This document shows, one piece after another, positions 25,305 through 34,600 of a stretch of 64,000 nt of DNA (its first letter is position 1; each line of letters opens with the position of its first letter). The stretch is from Bacteroidia bacterium. Lineage in GTDB: Bacteria > Bacteroidota > Bacteroidia > B-17B0 > Aurantibacillaceae. The notes beneath the pieces were generated by a model. The model had not been told where the DNA came from, did no database searches, and saw nothing but the letters and a program-made list of their open reading frames with translations. The translations under genes and the position numbers were made by a program. Location of the stretch: assembly GCA_016787445.1 (NCBI GenBank), contig JAEUTQ010000057.1:1-64000 (forward strand). The letters are read 5' to 3'.

Positions 25305-26267
25305 ATGAAGGCAATGATTAAACCTATCCGAATAGTTGAAGTTAAAAGTGAAATTGGTGCCGGAACACGTGGTGCCAGTATGGGAATTGATGCTATTAAG
25401 ATAGCTGCCCTCGATTTCGGGAGTCCCTTTTTCAAAAAATTTAAAACCGTTGAAATTCCTAATGAAAACAACCTGCTTTTAGAGCCGGTGGTGAATGATT
25501 ATGCTAAGCGTATTAAAGGTATTTACAACCTGAATGAACGTTTAGCCAAGGAAATTTCAAAAATCATGACAAAGGATGAGGTTCCAATTGTATTAGCCGG
25601 CGATCACAGCTCGGCATTAGGAACCATTTCCGGTATTCGTATGGCTTATCCCGAGAAACGTTTGGGCGTAATTTGGATTGATGCACATGCCGATTTGCAT
25701 AGTCCGTATACCACGCCTAGCGGTAATATGCACGGAATGCCTTTGGCTTGTGTATTAGGAGAAGATAATAAAGATCGCCAGCAAAATAAACCCGATGACG
25801 AAACCATAGAGTATTGGGAAAAATTAAAAAACTTAGGCGGTATTGCTCCGAAAATTCAACCAAACGATTTAGTATTTGTAGCGCTTCGTGATTTCGAACC
25901 TCAGGAAGATTATATTATTAAGAAAAATAAAATTCGCGTCTTCAATTTACAGGAGATCCGCAAAAAAGCCGTTGAGCGTGTTGCCATCGAATCACTGAAT
26001 TATCTTGATCACTGTGATTTAATTTACGTAAGCTTTGATGTGGACAGTATGGATTCACGTATCTCCAGCGGAACAGGAACACCTGTACCAAATGGTATTA
26101 CAGAAAAAGAAGCCGGTAACTTGATTTATTACATCATGCGCAGTAAAAAAATATGCTGCTTCGAAATGGTTGAAATCAATCCAACACTTGATAAAGAAAA
26201 TTTAATGGCTGAAAATGCTTTTGAAATTTTACAAAAAGCAACTAATCAATTGAGTCACGATTTTTAG
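25305..26267 (+). CDS. rocF: Arginase (ureohydrolase)
   Basis: 320-aa cytoplasmic manganese enzyme that splits arginine to ornithine and urea. Metal ligands are H101 (GDHS), D126, H128 and D130 (DAHADLH), D245 and D247 (SFDVDSMD). The substrate-recognition segment SGNMHG (139-144) plus TGTPV (257-261) match arginases (human arginase has SGNLHG and TGTPV) rather than agmatinases. If it were agmatinase it would complete a putrescine pathway with the divergent decarboxylase; I favour arginase on the motif. Its stop codon TAG forms the start of a dispersed repeat (26267). Confidence 0.82.
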   Translation: MKAMIKPIRIVEVKSEIGAGTRGASMGIDAIKIAALDFGSPFFKKFKTVEIPNENNLLLEPVVNDYAKRIKGIYNLNERLAKEISKIMTKDEVPIVLAGDHSSALGTISGIRMAYPEKRLGVIWIDAHADLHSPYTTPSGNMHGMPLACVLGEDNKDRQQNKPDDETIEYWEKLKNLGGIAPKIQPNDLVFVALRDFEPQEDYIIKKNKIRVFNLQEIRKKAVERVAIESLNYLDHCDLIYVSFDVDSMDSRISSGTGTPVPNGITEKEAGNLIYYIMRSKKICCFEMVEINPTLDKENLMAENAFEILQKATNQLSHDF

Positions 26268-26291
26268 TTCTCGACTACGCTCGAACTGACA
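26267..26291. repeat. Half copy of the CTCGACTNCGCTCGAAC dispersed repeat
   Basis: GTTCTCGACTACGCTCGAAC then TGACA matches the right arm of the palindromic repeats at 53853 and 54111 with one change (A for C). The left arm is missing. It starts at the last base of the arginase stop codon and fills the gap to the hydratase gene. Confidence 0.75.
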
Positions 26292-26310
26292 AAACAATAT
26301 CTAAACAATT

Positions 26311-27087
26311 ATGAATTTCATCACCTCCGAAAAAAAAGATAAAGTAACGGTTATCACATTAAACCGTGCCGATAAGTTCAACAGTTTCAATCGTGAAATG
26401 GCTTTGCAATTACACGCCGCACTCGATGATGCTGAAAATGATAAAGAATGCCGCGCTATTGTATTAACCGGAAACGGAAAAGCGTTTTGTGCCGGACAAG
26501 ATTTAGCAGAAGCAATTGACCCAAATGGTCCGGGTATTAAAAAAATTGTGGATGAACATTACAATCCGATTGTAATGCGTTTGCGTAAAATTGAAAAACC
26601 AATTATCGCTGCAGTGAATGGTGTTGCAGCAGGTGCCGGTGCTAACATTGCTTTAGCTTGCGATATTGTTACAGCAACTTCGTCGGCCAGTTTTATTCAG
26701 GCATTTAGTAAAATCGGATTAATTCCTGATAGCGGCGGAACTTTTTTCTTACCACGATTAATTGGCTTACAACGTGCATCCGCTTTAATGATTACGGGCG
26801 ATAAAGTTTCGGCAGCCGATGCTTTACAAATGGGCATGATTTATAAAGTGTTTGATGATGCAACGTTTATGGTTGACACATTAAAATTCGCTGCTGGAAT
26901 TGCGGATATGCCAACCAAAGGTATTGGGCTAACGAAACGTTTATTGAACGAAAGTTTTTATAATACTTACGATAAACAATTACAATTTGAAAGTTTTATC
27001 CAAACCGAAGCGGCTGCAACTTTTGATTACAACGAAGGCGTAAAAGCATTTTTAGAAAAACGTAAACCTGAATTTAAAGGTGAGTAA
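26311..27087 (+). CDS. Enoyl-CoA hydratase/isomerase, PaaG-like
   Basis: 258-aa crotonase-fold enzyme. The oxyanion-hole and active-site segments are clear: GKAFCAGQDL (about residues 55-64), VNGVAAGAGANIALACDI (105-122) and FIQAFSKIGLIPDSGGTFFLPRL (about 130-152). The IGLIPDSGG sequence is characteristic of PaaG, the 1,2-epoxyphenylacetyl-CoA isomerase, but related hydratases also have it. No other phenylacetate genes are adjacent, so the substrate is open. It ends at a shared terminator. Confidence 0.85.
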   Translation: MNFITSEKKDKVTVITLNRADKFNSFNREMALQLHAALDDAENDKECRAIVLTGNGKAFCAGQDLAEAIDPNGPGIKKIVDEHYNPIVMRLRKIEKPIIAAVNGVAAGAGANIALACDIVTATSSASFIQAFSKIGLIPDSGGTFFLPRLIGLQRASALMITGDKVSAADALQMGMIYKVFDDATFMVDTLKFAAGIADMPTKGIGLTKRLLNESFYNTYDKQLQFESFIQTEAAATFDYNEGVKAFLEKRKPEFKGE

Positions 27088-27107
27088 TATTTAAAATTCC
27101 TTTAAAC

Positions 27108-27140
27108 AAAAAAGCCACTCAAATTGAGTGGCTTTTTTTA
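27108..27140. terminator. Bidirectional intrinsic terminator
   Basis: Stem GCCACTC/GAGTGGC (27114-27120 and 27126-27132) with AAATT loop, A-run before and T-run after. It separates the convergent hydratase (+) and the giant secreted protein (-). Confidence 0.9.
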
Positions 27141-27157
27141 TTTATCCTTAATACTTA

Positions 27158-30100
27158 TTATCGAATCAATGTTACGTGTCCTTTGTATTCGTGTGCTTTA
27201 CCAAACACATCTTTCACGTTGATTAACCAAGTATAAGTGCCTTGTTCTACAGGTTTATCGCCTCTTCCTTGGTAACGTCCATCCCATGCCTCTTCAAACT
27301 TCTTAGTTGTGAAGATTCTCTCACCCCAACGATCGAAAATTTGCAATTGATATTCTACAATACCAAATCCTTTTGGTTGGAATACATCATTCAATCCATC
27401 CGCATTTGGCGTAAATGCGTTCGGAACATAGATTCCGAAATCTTCACCAACTACTAATGGTCTTACAATTGTATCCATACAACCGTGATCACTTTTTACC
27501 ACTAAGGCTACAGCGTAAGTTCCTGCTTCGGTATACAGGAAAGTTGGGTTTTGCATGTTAGATGTATACTGCGCTGTATTCATAAAGAACCAATTCCAGC
27601 TTACAATGTTTGCGCTGTGTGAAGCATCTGTAAACACAACGTCACCATCAATATTAATTATTGGTTTAATAGGAGCGTGGTTAAAATCAGCCACCGGATT
27701 CGGATACACTTCAGTAGTATATGTTGCTTCCGCACTACATCCGTTTTGGTCAGTTACTACGGCGGTAATTGTATAAATTCCTGGAATGTTATAGCAAGTC
27801 TCCGCGAAATTAATTCCATTAGCAGAACTTCCGTTACCTAAATTCCACGCTGCGTTTGCAATTCCTGCAGCTGCATTAACTGTATACTGAACACAAATTG
27901 GAGCACAACCTGTGTTTGGTCCTGAAACAATTGAAGGAACCGGTAATGGATTTACAGTTGCATTAGCTGAAGTAGCAGCGGTACAACCATTCGCGTCTGT
28001 TACAACTACATTATACGTTCCTGTGTAGTTTGTTGAATTCGCTTGAATAGTTGGGTTAGATACACTGGCAAAGAATCCGTTCGGACCAGTCCATTGATAA
28101 TTAACACCGCCTGTTGCGTTGAGGTTTAAAATATTATTTACACAAATCGGACTATTTATCATTGCTACCGGTGTAGGCAATGGATTCACCGTTAGATTAC
28201 TGAAGCCTGTGCTCACACAACCTACAGCGCTTGTTACAACTACGGTGTATTGTCCTGCATTGGATAAAGAAGCATTTAAAACAGATGCATTTTGAGATGC
28301 AGAAGTAAATCCACCCGGACCACTCCATGCATAAGTTGCTCCACCATTTGCACTTAATGTAGTATTACCATTTTCACAAATCACAGGATTATTTACAGAA
28401 ACAACTGGCAATGGATTTACCACAACATTTGTTACCGCACTATTAATACAGCCGTTTGCATCTGTTACAAATACTGTATATGCACCGCTGTTTGAAACAG
28501 CCGAATTAGAGATAGTTGGATTTTGCTGACTTGAAGCATATCCGCCCGGACCACTCCAAGTATATGTGTTGTAGGCACCAACATTTAATAGTATGGCATC
28601 ACCGGCACAATAAGCGCCCGTATTAGTTGGATTAGGAAGCGGCAAGGCGTTAACCGTTACTGAAGTGGATGCTGTTGCAAAACAGTTTCCAATTGTAATA
28701 GTAACATCATAGGTTCCGCTCATCGCTGTGGTAGAACCGGCAATTGTTGGGTTTTGTAAATTGGAAGTATATCCACCTGGGCCACTCCAATTATAAGCTG
28801 TACCTGCACCGGCATTCAATTGAATGCTTGCACCCGCACAATATGGCCCCGTATTTGAGGCTGAAGCTGTAGGCGTGGTTACGGTTGCGTTCGTGCTTGT
28901 TGTGCCTGAGCAACCTGCAACAGTTACAGTTAAATTATAAACTCCACTTGCCGCAGGGGTGGCCGACGTTATAGTAGGATTTTGAACAGCAGAGGTAAAT
29001 CCACCAGGACCACTCCAAGAATAAGTTCCGCCACCATTACCGGTAAACGTTAGATTAGAACCGGTACATATTGGTCCGTTATTGGCAGCAACAGCCACCG
29101 GATGCGGATTAATAGTTATCACTGATGTAGTACTTGCAGTACATCCTGTATTTGTAATGGTATGTCCTACTGTATATGTACCGGGAGCTGTAAAGCTAAC
29201 TGGTCCATAATTATTGGTACTTCCATTAGGCGGTGCACCGACAACAGGATTAAAATCATAGGTATGTGTACCTGTTGCTTGTATCGCATTAAACGTAAAT
29301 GAATTTCCATTTAAACACTGCGTATACGTTGGAGTGGTAAACGCAGGGTCGGGAGGCGGAGGCGGCGTGACGACCATCGAGGCCGTTGAGTTACACGTTC
29401 CTATCGCTACATTTTGATAAACGGTGTATGTTGCCGAACTCGGGAAGACGACAGTGCTTGTTGCGGCAGTAGTTGTATATGATGCAGGTGCACTTGGTCC
29501 AACAAATGAAAATGTTTGAACTGCCGGAGCACCAGCTCCTGTATTAGTAAATGTATAAGATGTACATGCGTTAGCTGAAGTAAATCCTGAAGCAGGAGGA
29601 GGAGTTACTAAGTATGTTGCAGTTTTTGCTGTTGCAGCACATGCAGCGAATGGTGTGTAATCACAGGTATAAGTACCCGGAGCCAATGCGGTAATACAAC
29701 TGGTAGTTACAACTGGTCCACTTGGCGGAGTCCATGTATAACTTTGCATACCTGCAGGTCCACACAATGGGCCCGGACAAACAGTACCTGATGGAGTAGC
29801 CGACATACAATCAGCATCGATGTAACAATATCCCCAATCGTAGTTATAAATACACCAGTTACAATCGATACGAACCGTAATGTTCTGACCGTTATATGGA
29901 GAAAGATCCATAGCAATCGTTTGCCAAGGCACATAAGTAACAGGGTAAGATTGATTACCGATATTAACACCATTGAGTGGTGAAGTTTGAGTAGTTCCCG
30001 GAGGCATACCTACGAAAGCTCCCGGAGGATTTGCATAATAACAAGAGAAACTAGGACAAGATAAAGGTTGATTAGCTGCGTTCAAGAATTGAATTTTAAA

Positions 30101-30676
30101 AATTGCAGCTGCATTTCCGGGGTGAGGGAAATTTAAAATACAAAACGCGAAATGTAATTGAAACTGGTTATTAATAGCTGTAACAGGAATAACACGTGAA
30201 GCACTCGCTGTAAAATTTACTTTCCCTGAAATATTATTATCGTTTAGTCGCAATGAAAAATTTCCGCCCGGTTTTACTTTTGGAAATCCACCAAAAGGAT
30301 CATTACCCATAGCTGTTGTTTGAATTTGGTTGTCACCGGTTACAGTCCAACCCGAAGTGTTACCAGATTCAAAATCTATATTACTGCAACCTGCTGGTTG
30401 CGGACCTTGTTGAATAGTGTTATTGCCAATTCCTTTTGAAACTGAACCATCAGCATTCACTACCAATGCATTTTGCTGAGCATGAAACTTGCTGTATACA
30501 TAAGTGCGCTTAGCATGTTCCATAAACTTATATTTCTCAACAGCAGTTTTCATGTGTGATGCGTGCTCTTGTGCACCAACGAAATCAAAACCGGCTAAAG
30601 AATCTATAGCGTTTTTTTGACCGAAAGAAAAAATCGATAAACCAACCGATAATAGAGACCAACATAATTTTCTCAT
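27158..30676 (-). CDS. Giant secreted protein, Ig-like/PKD repeats, T9SS type B (gliding-motility-associated) C-terminus
   Basis: 1172-aa cell-surface protein. Signal peptide about residues 1-19 (ending FSFGQ). The N-terminal part (about 100-290) looks like a jelly-roll carbohydrate-binding module (GNTSGWTVTGDNQIQT then FSLRLND). The centre has five Ig-like repeats of about 70 residues with a WSGPGGF/Y-type signature. A PKD domain (about 1000-1080, SWNWFF...PTFLYTEAGTY) follows, and the last 85 residues are the CHU_C/type B sorting domain (YVPNAFTPNADGLNDVF, FDRWGERIF). T9SS type B cargo includes adhesins and enzymes; I infer an adhesin. No catalytic site was recognised. Confidence 0.85.
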   Translation of the reverse strand: MRKLCWSLLSVGLSIFSFGQKNAIDSLAGFDFVGAQEHASHMKTAVEKYKFMEHAKRTYVYSKFHAQQNALVVNADGSVSKGIGNNTIQQGPQPAGCSNIDFESGNTSGWTVTGDNQIQTTAMGNDPFGGFPKVKPGGNFSLRLNDNNISGKVNFTASASRVIPVTAINNQFQLHFAFCILNFPHPGNAAAIFKIQFLNAANQPLSCPSFSCYYANPPGAFVGMPPGTTQTSPLNGVNIGNQSYPVTYVPWQTIAMDLSPYNGQNITVRIDCNWCIYNYDWGYCYIDADCMSATPSGTVCPGPLCGPAGMQSYTWTPPSGPVVTTSCITALAPGTYTCDYTPFAACAATAKTATYLVTPPPASGFTSANACTSYTFTNTGAGAPAVQTFSFVGPSAPASYTTTAATSTVVFPSSATYTVYQNVAIGTCNSTASMVVTPPPPPDPAFTTPTYTQCLNGNSFTFNAIQATGTHTYDFNPVVGAPPNGSTNNYGPVSFTAPGTYTVGHTITNTGCTASTTSVITINPHPVAVAANNGPICTGSNLTFTGNGGGTYSWSGPGGFTSAVQNPTITSATPAASGVYNLTVTVAGCSGTTSTNATVTTPTASASNTGPYCAGASIQLNAGAGTAYNWSGPGGYTSNLQNPTIAGSTTAMSGTYDVTITIGNCFATASTSVTVNALPLPNPTNTGAYCAGDAILLNVGAYNTYTWSGPGGYASSQQNPTISNSAVSNSGAYTVFVTDANGCINSAVTNVVVNPLPVVSVNNPVICENGNTTLSANGGATYAWSGPGGFTSASQNASVLNASLSNAGQYTVVVTSAVGCVSTGFSNLTVNPLPTPVAMINSPICVNNILNLNATGGVNYQWTGPNGFFASVSNPTIQANSTNYTGTYNVVVTDANGCTAATSANATVNPLPVPSIVSGPNTGCAPICVQYTVNAAAGIANAAWNLGNGSSANGINFAETCYNIPGIYTITAVVTDQNGCSAEATYTTEVYPNPVADFNHAPIKPIINIDGDVVFTDASHSANIVSWNWFFMNTAQYTSNMQNPTFLYTEAGTYAVALVVKSDHGCMDTIVRPLVVGEDFGIYVPNAFTPNADGLNDVFQPKGFGIVEYQLQIFDRWGERIFTTKKFEEAWDGRYQGRGDKPVEQGTYTWLINVKDVFGKAHEYKGHVTLIR

Positions 30677-30735
30677 GGGATGAATTTTTATTAAAGTAAA
30701 GGTAGACTATGTATACATCTACCCAAATTACTCAC

Positions 30736-30780
30736 TCATTCAGTCATAAAGCTTACTAAATGACGACTTTGAGTGAATGA
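30736..30780. repeat. Interrupted dyad upstream of the type B surface-protein gene
   Basis: TCATTCA (30736-30742) and TGAATGA (30774-30780) with inner GTCAT (30743-30747) and ATGAC (30760-30764) form an imperfect inverted repeat 60-105 bp upstream of the 1172-aa gene start. It could be an operator; no binding protein is known. Confidence 0.4.
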
Positions 30781-30901
30781 AAAAATTAAAATGATTTAGC
30801 TCGTTAAGCAACAATATATAATACTGTATTTCAACTACTTAATTGTATTTCGGGTTAGATTTTTATCGAAAAGGGGCCGGTACTAAATGTGACTAGAAAT
30901 T

Positions 30902-31588
30902 CTATGCCTCGATAAATTGTATGATTAGCTCACCTAGTTGTTTTGGGTTTACTGTTTCGATAGGATGCTTTGTTTCTGCCAACTCAAATTGCTTGGCGTT
31001 TCTAATATTTGCTGCTACGAAATTTGTTTCATCTCTAGATACCATAGTATCATTATCTGCTAAACCAATCCAAACGCGATTGGAGATTTTTGCAAATTCT
31101 TTTTCCGTTAAAGCATTGTTTCTTCCCAACTCTAACATCATCTCTGCAGTTTTTTGTAAAAGGAGTTTCCATTTTTCGCCATGGCGTTTTTCAAGAGCTT
31201 CTGCAAATTTTGGAACCTTTTCCGAAATAGTAACAGGATCTAACATTTTTATTTCCTTAGCGGCAATTTCGGGCGACCATTCGAATTTTGTTCCTAAAGT
31301 GACAATACTTCCCAGTAAATCTTGTCTTTTCGATGCTAAGTATAAGGCCACAAATCCACCCATACTGTATCCAAAAACATGTGGCTGCTTTAAATTGTTG
31401 GACTCTATGAAGCTTTCCAATTCACTTGAAAAAGCCGCAATTCCAAAACCGTTAGTAAAAGATTTAGTGCCATGACCGGAAAAATCCAATGTAAAACATT
31501 CGTATCCTTTGCTTTTAAGTTCTAAGCTAAGCGGATTGAGTTGATCGGAGGCACCAATAGCTCCGTGTAGTAAAATAATCTGCTTCAT
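30902..31588 (-). CDS. Alpha/beta-hydrolase
   Basis: 228-aa serine hydrolase of the alpha/beta fold. Oxyanion segment ILLHGAIG near residue 7, nucleophile elbow GYSMGG with Ser 75, an acid near LADNDTMV and the catalytic His in TKHPIE near residue 207 are all visible. There is no signal peptide, so it is cytoplasmic. It matches the general esterase/MenH/BioH-like group, and the substrate is not predictable. It lies between the two giant secreted proteins on the same strand. Confidence 0.85.
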   Translation of the reverse strand: MKQIILLHGAIGASDQLNPLSLELKSKGYECFTLDFSGHGTKSFTNGFGIAAFSSELESFIESNNLKQPHVFGYSMGGFVALYLASKRQDLLGSIVTLGTKFEWSPEIAAKEIKMLDPVTISEKVPKFAEALEKRHGEKWKLLLQKTAEMMLELGRNNALTEKEFAKISNRVWIGLADNDTMVSRDETNFVAANIRNAKQFELAETKHPIETVNPKQLGELIIQFIEA

Positions 31589-31604
31589 TTAAACGAATTT
31601 AAAC

Positions 31605-31632
31605 AAAAAAGGGATACCATAAAGGCATCCCC
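31605..31632 (-). terminator. Intrinsic terminator of the 1307-aa surface-protein gene
   Basis: Hairpin GGGATACC/GGCATCCC (31611-31618 and 31624-31631, one mismatch, ATAAA loop) followed on the minus strand by a six-T run (31610-31605). It ends the transcript reading through 31683. Confidence 0.75.
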
Positions 31633-31682
31633 TCTTTTAAAAACAACATAATCTATACCTTATATGTGTTGCTCTTATTCTT

Positions 31683-34600
31683 TTATTTATTTACTACAAT
31701 TTTTGCTTTTGCAGATTTTCCTATCAGATAATAAATGCCATCTGCTAAACTTGTAACAGAAACAGCTTGAGAATTATCCTTTACTTCTATAGTTTCTACT
31801 ACCTGACCAATTGAATTTACAATCGTGTAATAACCGCTTTCAGGAACACTAATAGTAAAGTCGCCATTATTAGGATTAGGAAAAATAACTATGGATGTAA
31901 TGTGTGATTGCACTTCATTTAATCCTGTACATGCACTTACTACTAATGCGAGTGTTTGTACATCAGTACAACCTGCGCTATTCGTCCCAATAACAGTATA
32001 AGTTGTATTTGAAGTTGGACTAACTACAACAGCAGCACCGGTTAAAGATCCCGGATTCCAGTTATAAGAATTGGCACCCGTTGCACTTAACGTTGCACTA
32101 TTTCCTAAGCAAATAATCGAAGAAGAGCTAGATGCCGCCATTGTTGGATTAGGACTCACAGAAATTGATATTGTATTTGTTCCGCTACATGATCCACTCG
32201 TACCCGCAACCGTATACGTTGTTGCTGTTGTTGGTGTGATTATAATACTCGATGCATTTGAACCTGTATTCCATGTGTAAGATGTTGCACCACTTGCTGT
32301 AATTGTTCCAGAACTTCCTATACAAATAGTAGAAGGACTTGGAGTTAAAGCAATACTAATTGCAGAGCCAACTGTTACGCTCAATGTTCGTGTATTTGTA
32401 CAAGTTCCAAAACTTGTTCCTGTAACGGTATAATTGGTGTTTGAAGATGGTGTAACGAGTATAGATGAAGTTGTGGCGCCGGTATTCCAGGAATATGTTG
32501 TAGCACCCGATGCTGACAAGGTAGCCGTACCTCCCGGACAAATTGTATAATTACTTACAACAACAGTTGGAGTATTATACACAGTTACATTAATGGTGCT
32601 TGTTCGGGAACAACCTAAGGTATTTGTTCCAACAACTGAATATGTTGTTGTACTTGTAGGCGTAACGGCAATAATTGCTGTTGTTGATCCGGTGTTCCAG
32701 CTATACGTTGATGCGCCTGTTGCTGTTAATGTAACACTTGATGACGAACCCGAACAAATTGAAGCAGTACTTGCGGTTACATTTACTGTTGGTGATGGAG
32801 TAACGGTAATTGTCTTTTGATTTGCACTTGCACATCCACTTAAAGATCCAAATAACATATAATTCGTCGTTACTGTTGGACTTACAACAATAACCGTATT
32901 CGTATTTCCACCTGTCCATGTATAAGAAGATGCGGTACCCGATGCTGTCAGTGTTACTGAATTACCTGCACATATACTATTTGAGCTTGCTGTTATTGTA
33001 ACGGTTGGTAAAGGAATAATAGTTTGTGTAACAGTAACACTGTTTGAACATGCATTGATAAATCCTGTTACTGTATATGTAGTAGTAGAAGAAGGAGCCA
33101 CACTTATCGTTGCTGTAGTTGCTCCCGTGCTCCAAGAATAAGTAGATGCTCCACTCGCACTTAAAAATGACGTACCTGCACCACTACATGCGGTTGGTGT
33201 AGCTGCAGTCGCAGTTAATGTAGGAGAGATTCCTGCGGTTACAGTGTGTACATCCATATATACACAACCTGTTGTTGCTGTATTGGCAACTAGTGTATAG
33301 GTAGTTGTTACGGTTGGTGAAATTAATACTGATGATGTGGTTGCTCCAATTGGACTCCAACTATAACTTGAAAATCCGGAACCTGAAGCAGATAATGTTG
33401 TTGAGCTTGAACAAAGTGTTGTAGTTCCGCCAGCGATATTGAGTGACAAATTCTGACAAGCATAAAATTTTGCTAAAAATCCGTCTTCAACCCCTCCACC
33501 ATAACTAGCTTGATGACTACCGGTAGTTGAAATTATGCCTGCTGCACCAGTTTGAGCTGTAGAACCAGCAAGGTAAACATTCCCTACTCCATCCGGCTTA
33601 CACGACCATCCATTATCAGTTAATGTGCCTCCGTAATATGAACCGAATAACAGTACGCCTAACGGATTAAATCCTGCAATATAAGCATCACTAACGGCAC
33701 CGCCTCCAAAAGTAGTTTGGTGACTTGAAAAAGATGAAATATTTGCTGTTGACATAGTAAAACCAGTCATATAAATATTACCCGTATTATCTAAACTGCA
33801 AGCCATGGCCTCATCAGCATTGGATCCACCATAATAAGTTCCCCATAATCTGGTTGCACCATTTGAACTAATTTTTACCAGGTAAGCGTCAGAAGTACCA
33901 CCCCCAGCTGTTGACTGATGGCTTCCGGCACTTCCCAAATTAGAACTTGGACTGTTGTCGGTTCCTACTGCATAAACATCTCCTGCAGTATTTATTGCGC
34001 AAGAAAAAATTTCGTCGCTTGAACCGGCATAATAAGTTCCCCATTGTCGAACACCTGATTGATTAAATTTTACTATAAAGGCATTACCACCTGTTTGGTA
34101 AGCACCAGCTGTAACAATACCAGTAGGAGATCCGGAACTATATCCAACAAAAGCAATATCATTTGTAGTTTTATTTACATCGCAACCATAAACGAATTCG
34201 TTTGTTGTGCCTCCGTAATAAGATCCCCATTGTCTAACGCCGCTTGAATTAAATTTTACAATAAAACCGTCTGTATTTGCTCCGGTGGCACTTTGATGAG
34301 AGCCGGGTGTTGCAATTAATGTTGAAGTGGGAGCATTTGAAGTTGTTCCTACCGCGATTATATTATTTGCGCCATCAACAGCACAGTCGTTTCCATAATC
34401 ATTATTAGTATTACCATAAAAAGTACTCCAGACTCTTGCGCCTGTCGCGCTATTAAATTTAAGTAAGAACGCATCAAAACCACCAGAGTTGGTTGTTTGA
34501 TGTGCACCGGCAGTAGTAATTACCGTTCCCGATGAACTGGAATAACCGGTTACATAAAGGTTTGGAGTAGCAACCCCATCGATTGCGTTGGCCATTGCAT

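Noticed and set aside
30789-30795. Additional LytTR-type motif copies upstream of the 1172-aa gene
   Set aside because: AAATGAC (30758) and AAATGAT (30789) are 31 bp apart, so they do not fit the 21-bp period, and the sequence match is weak.
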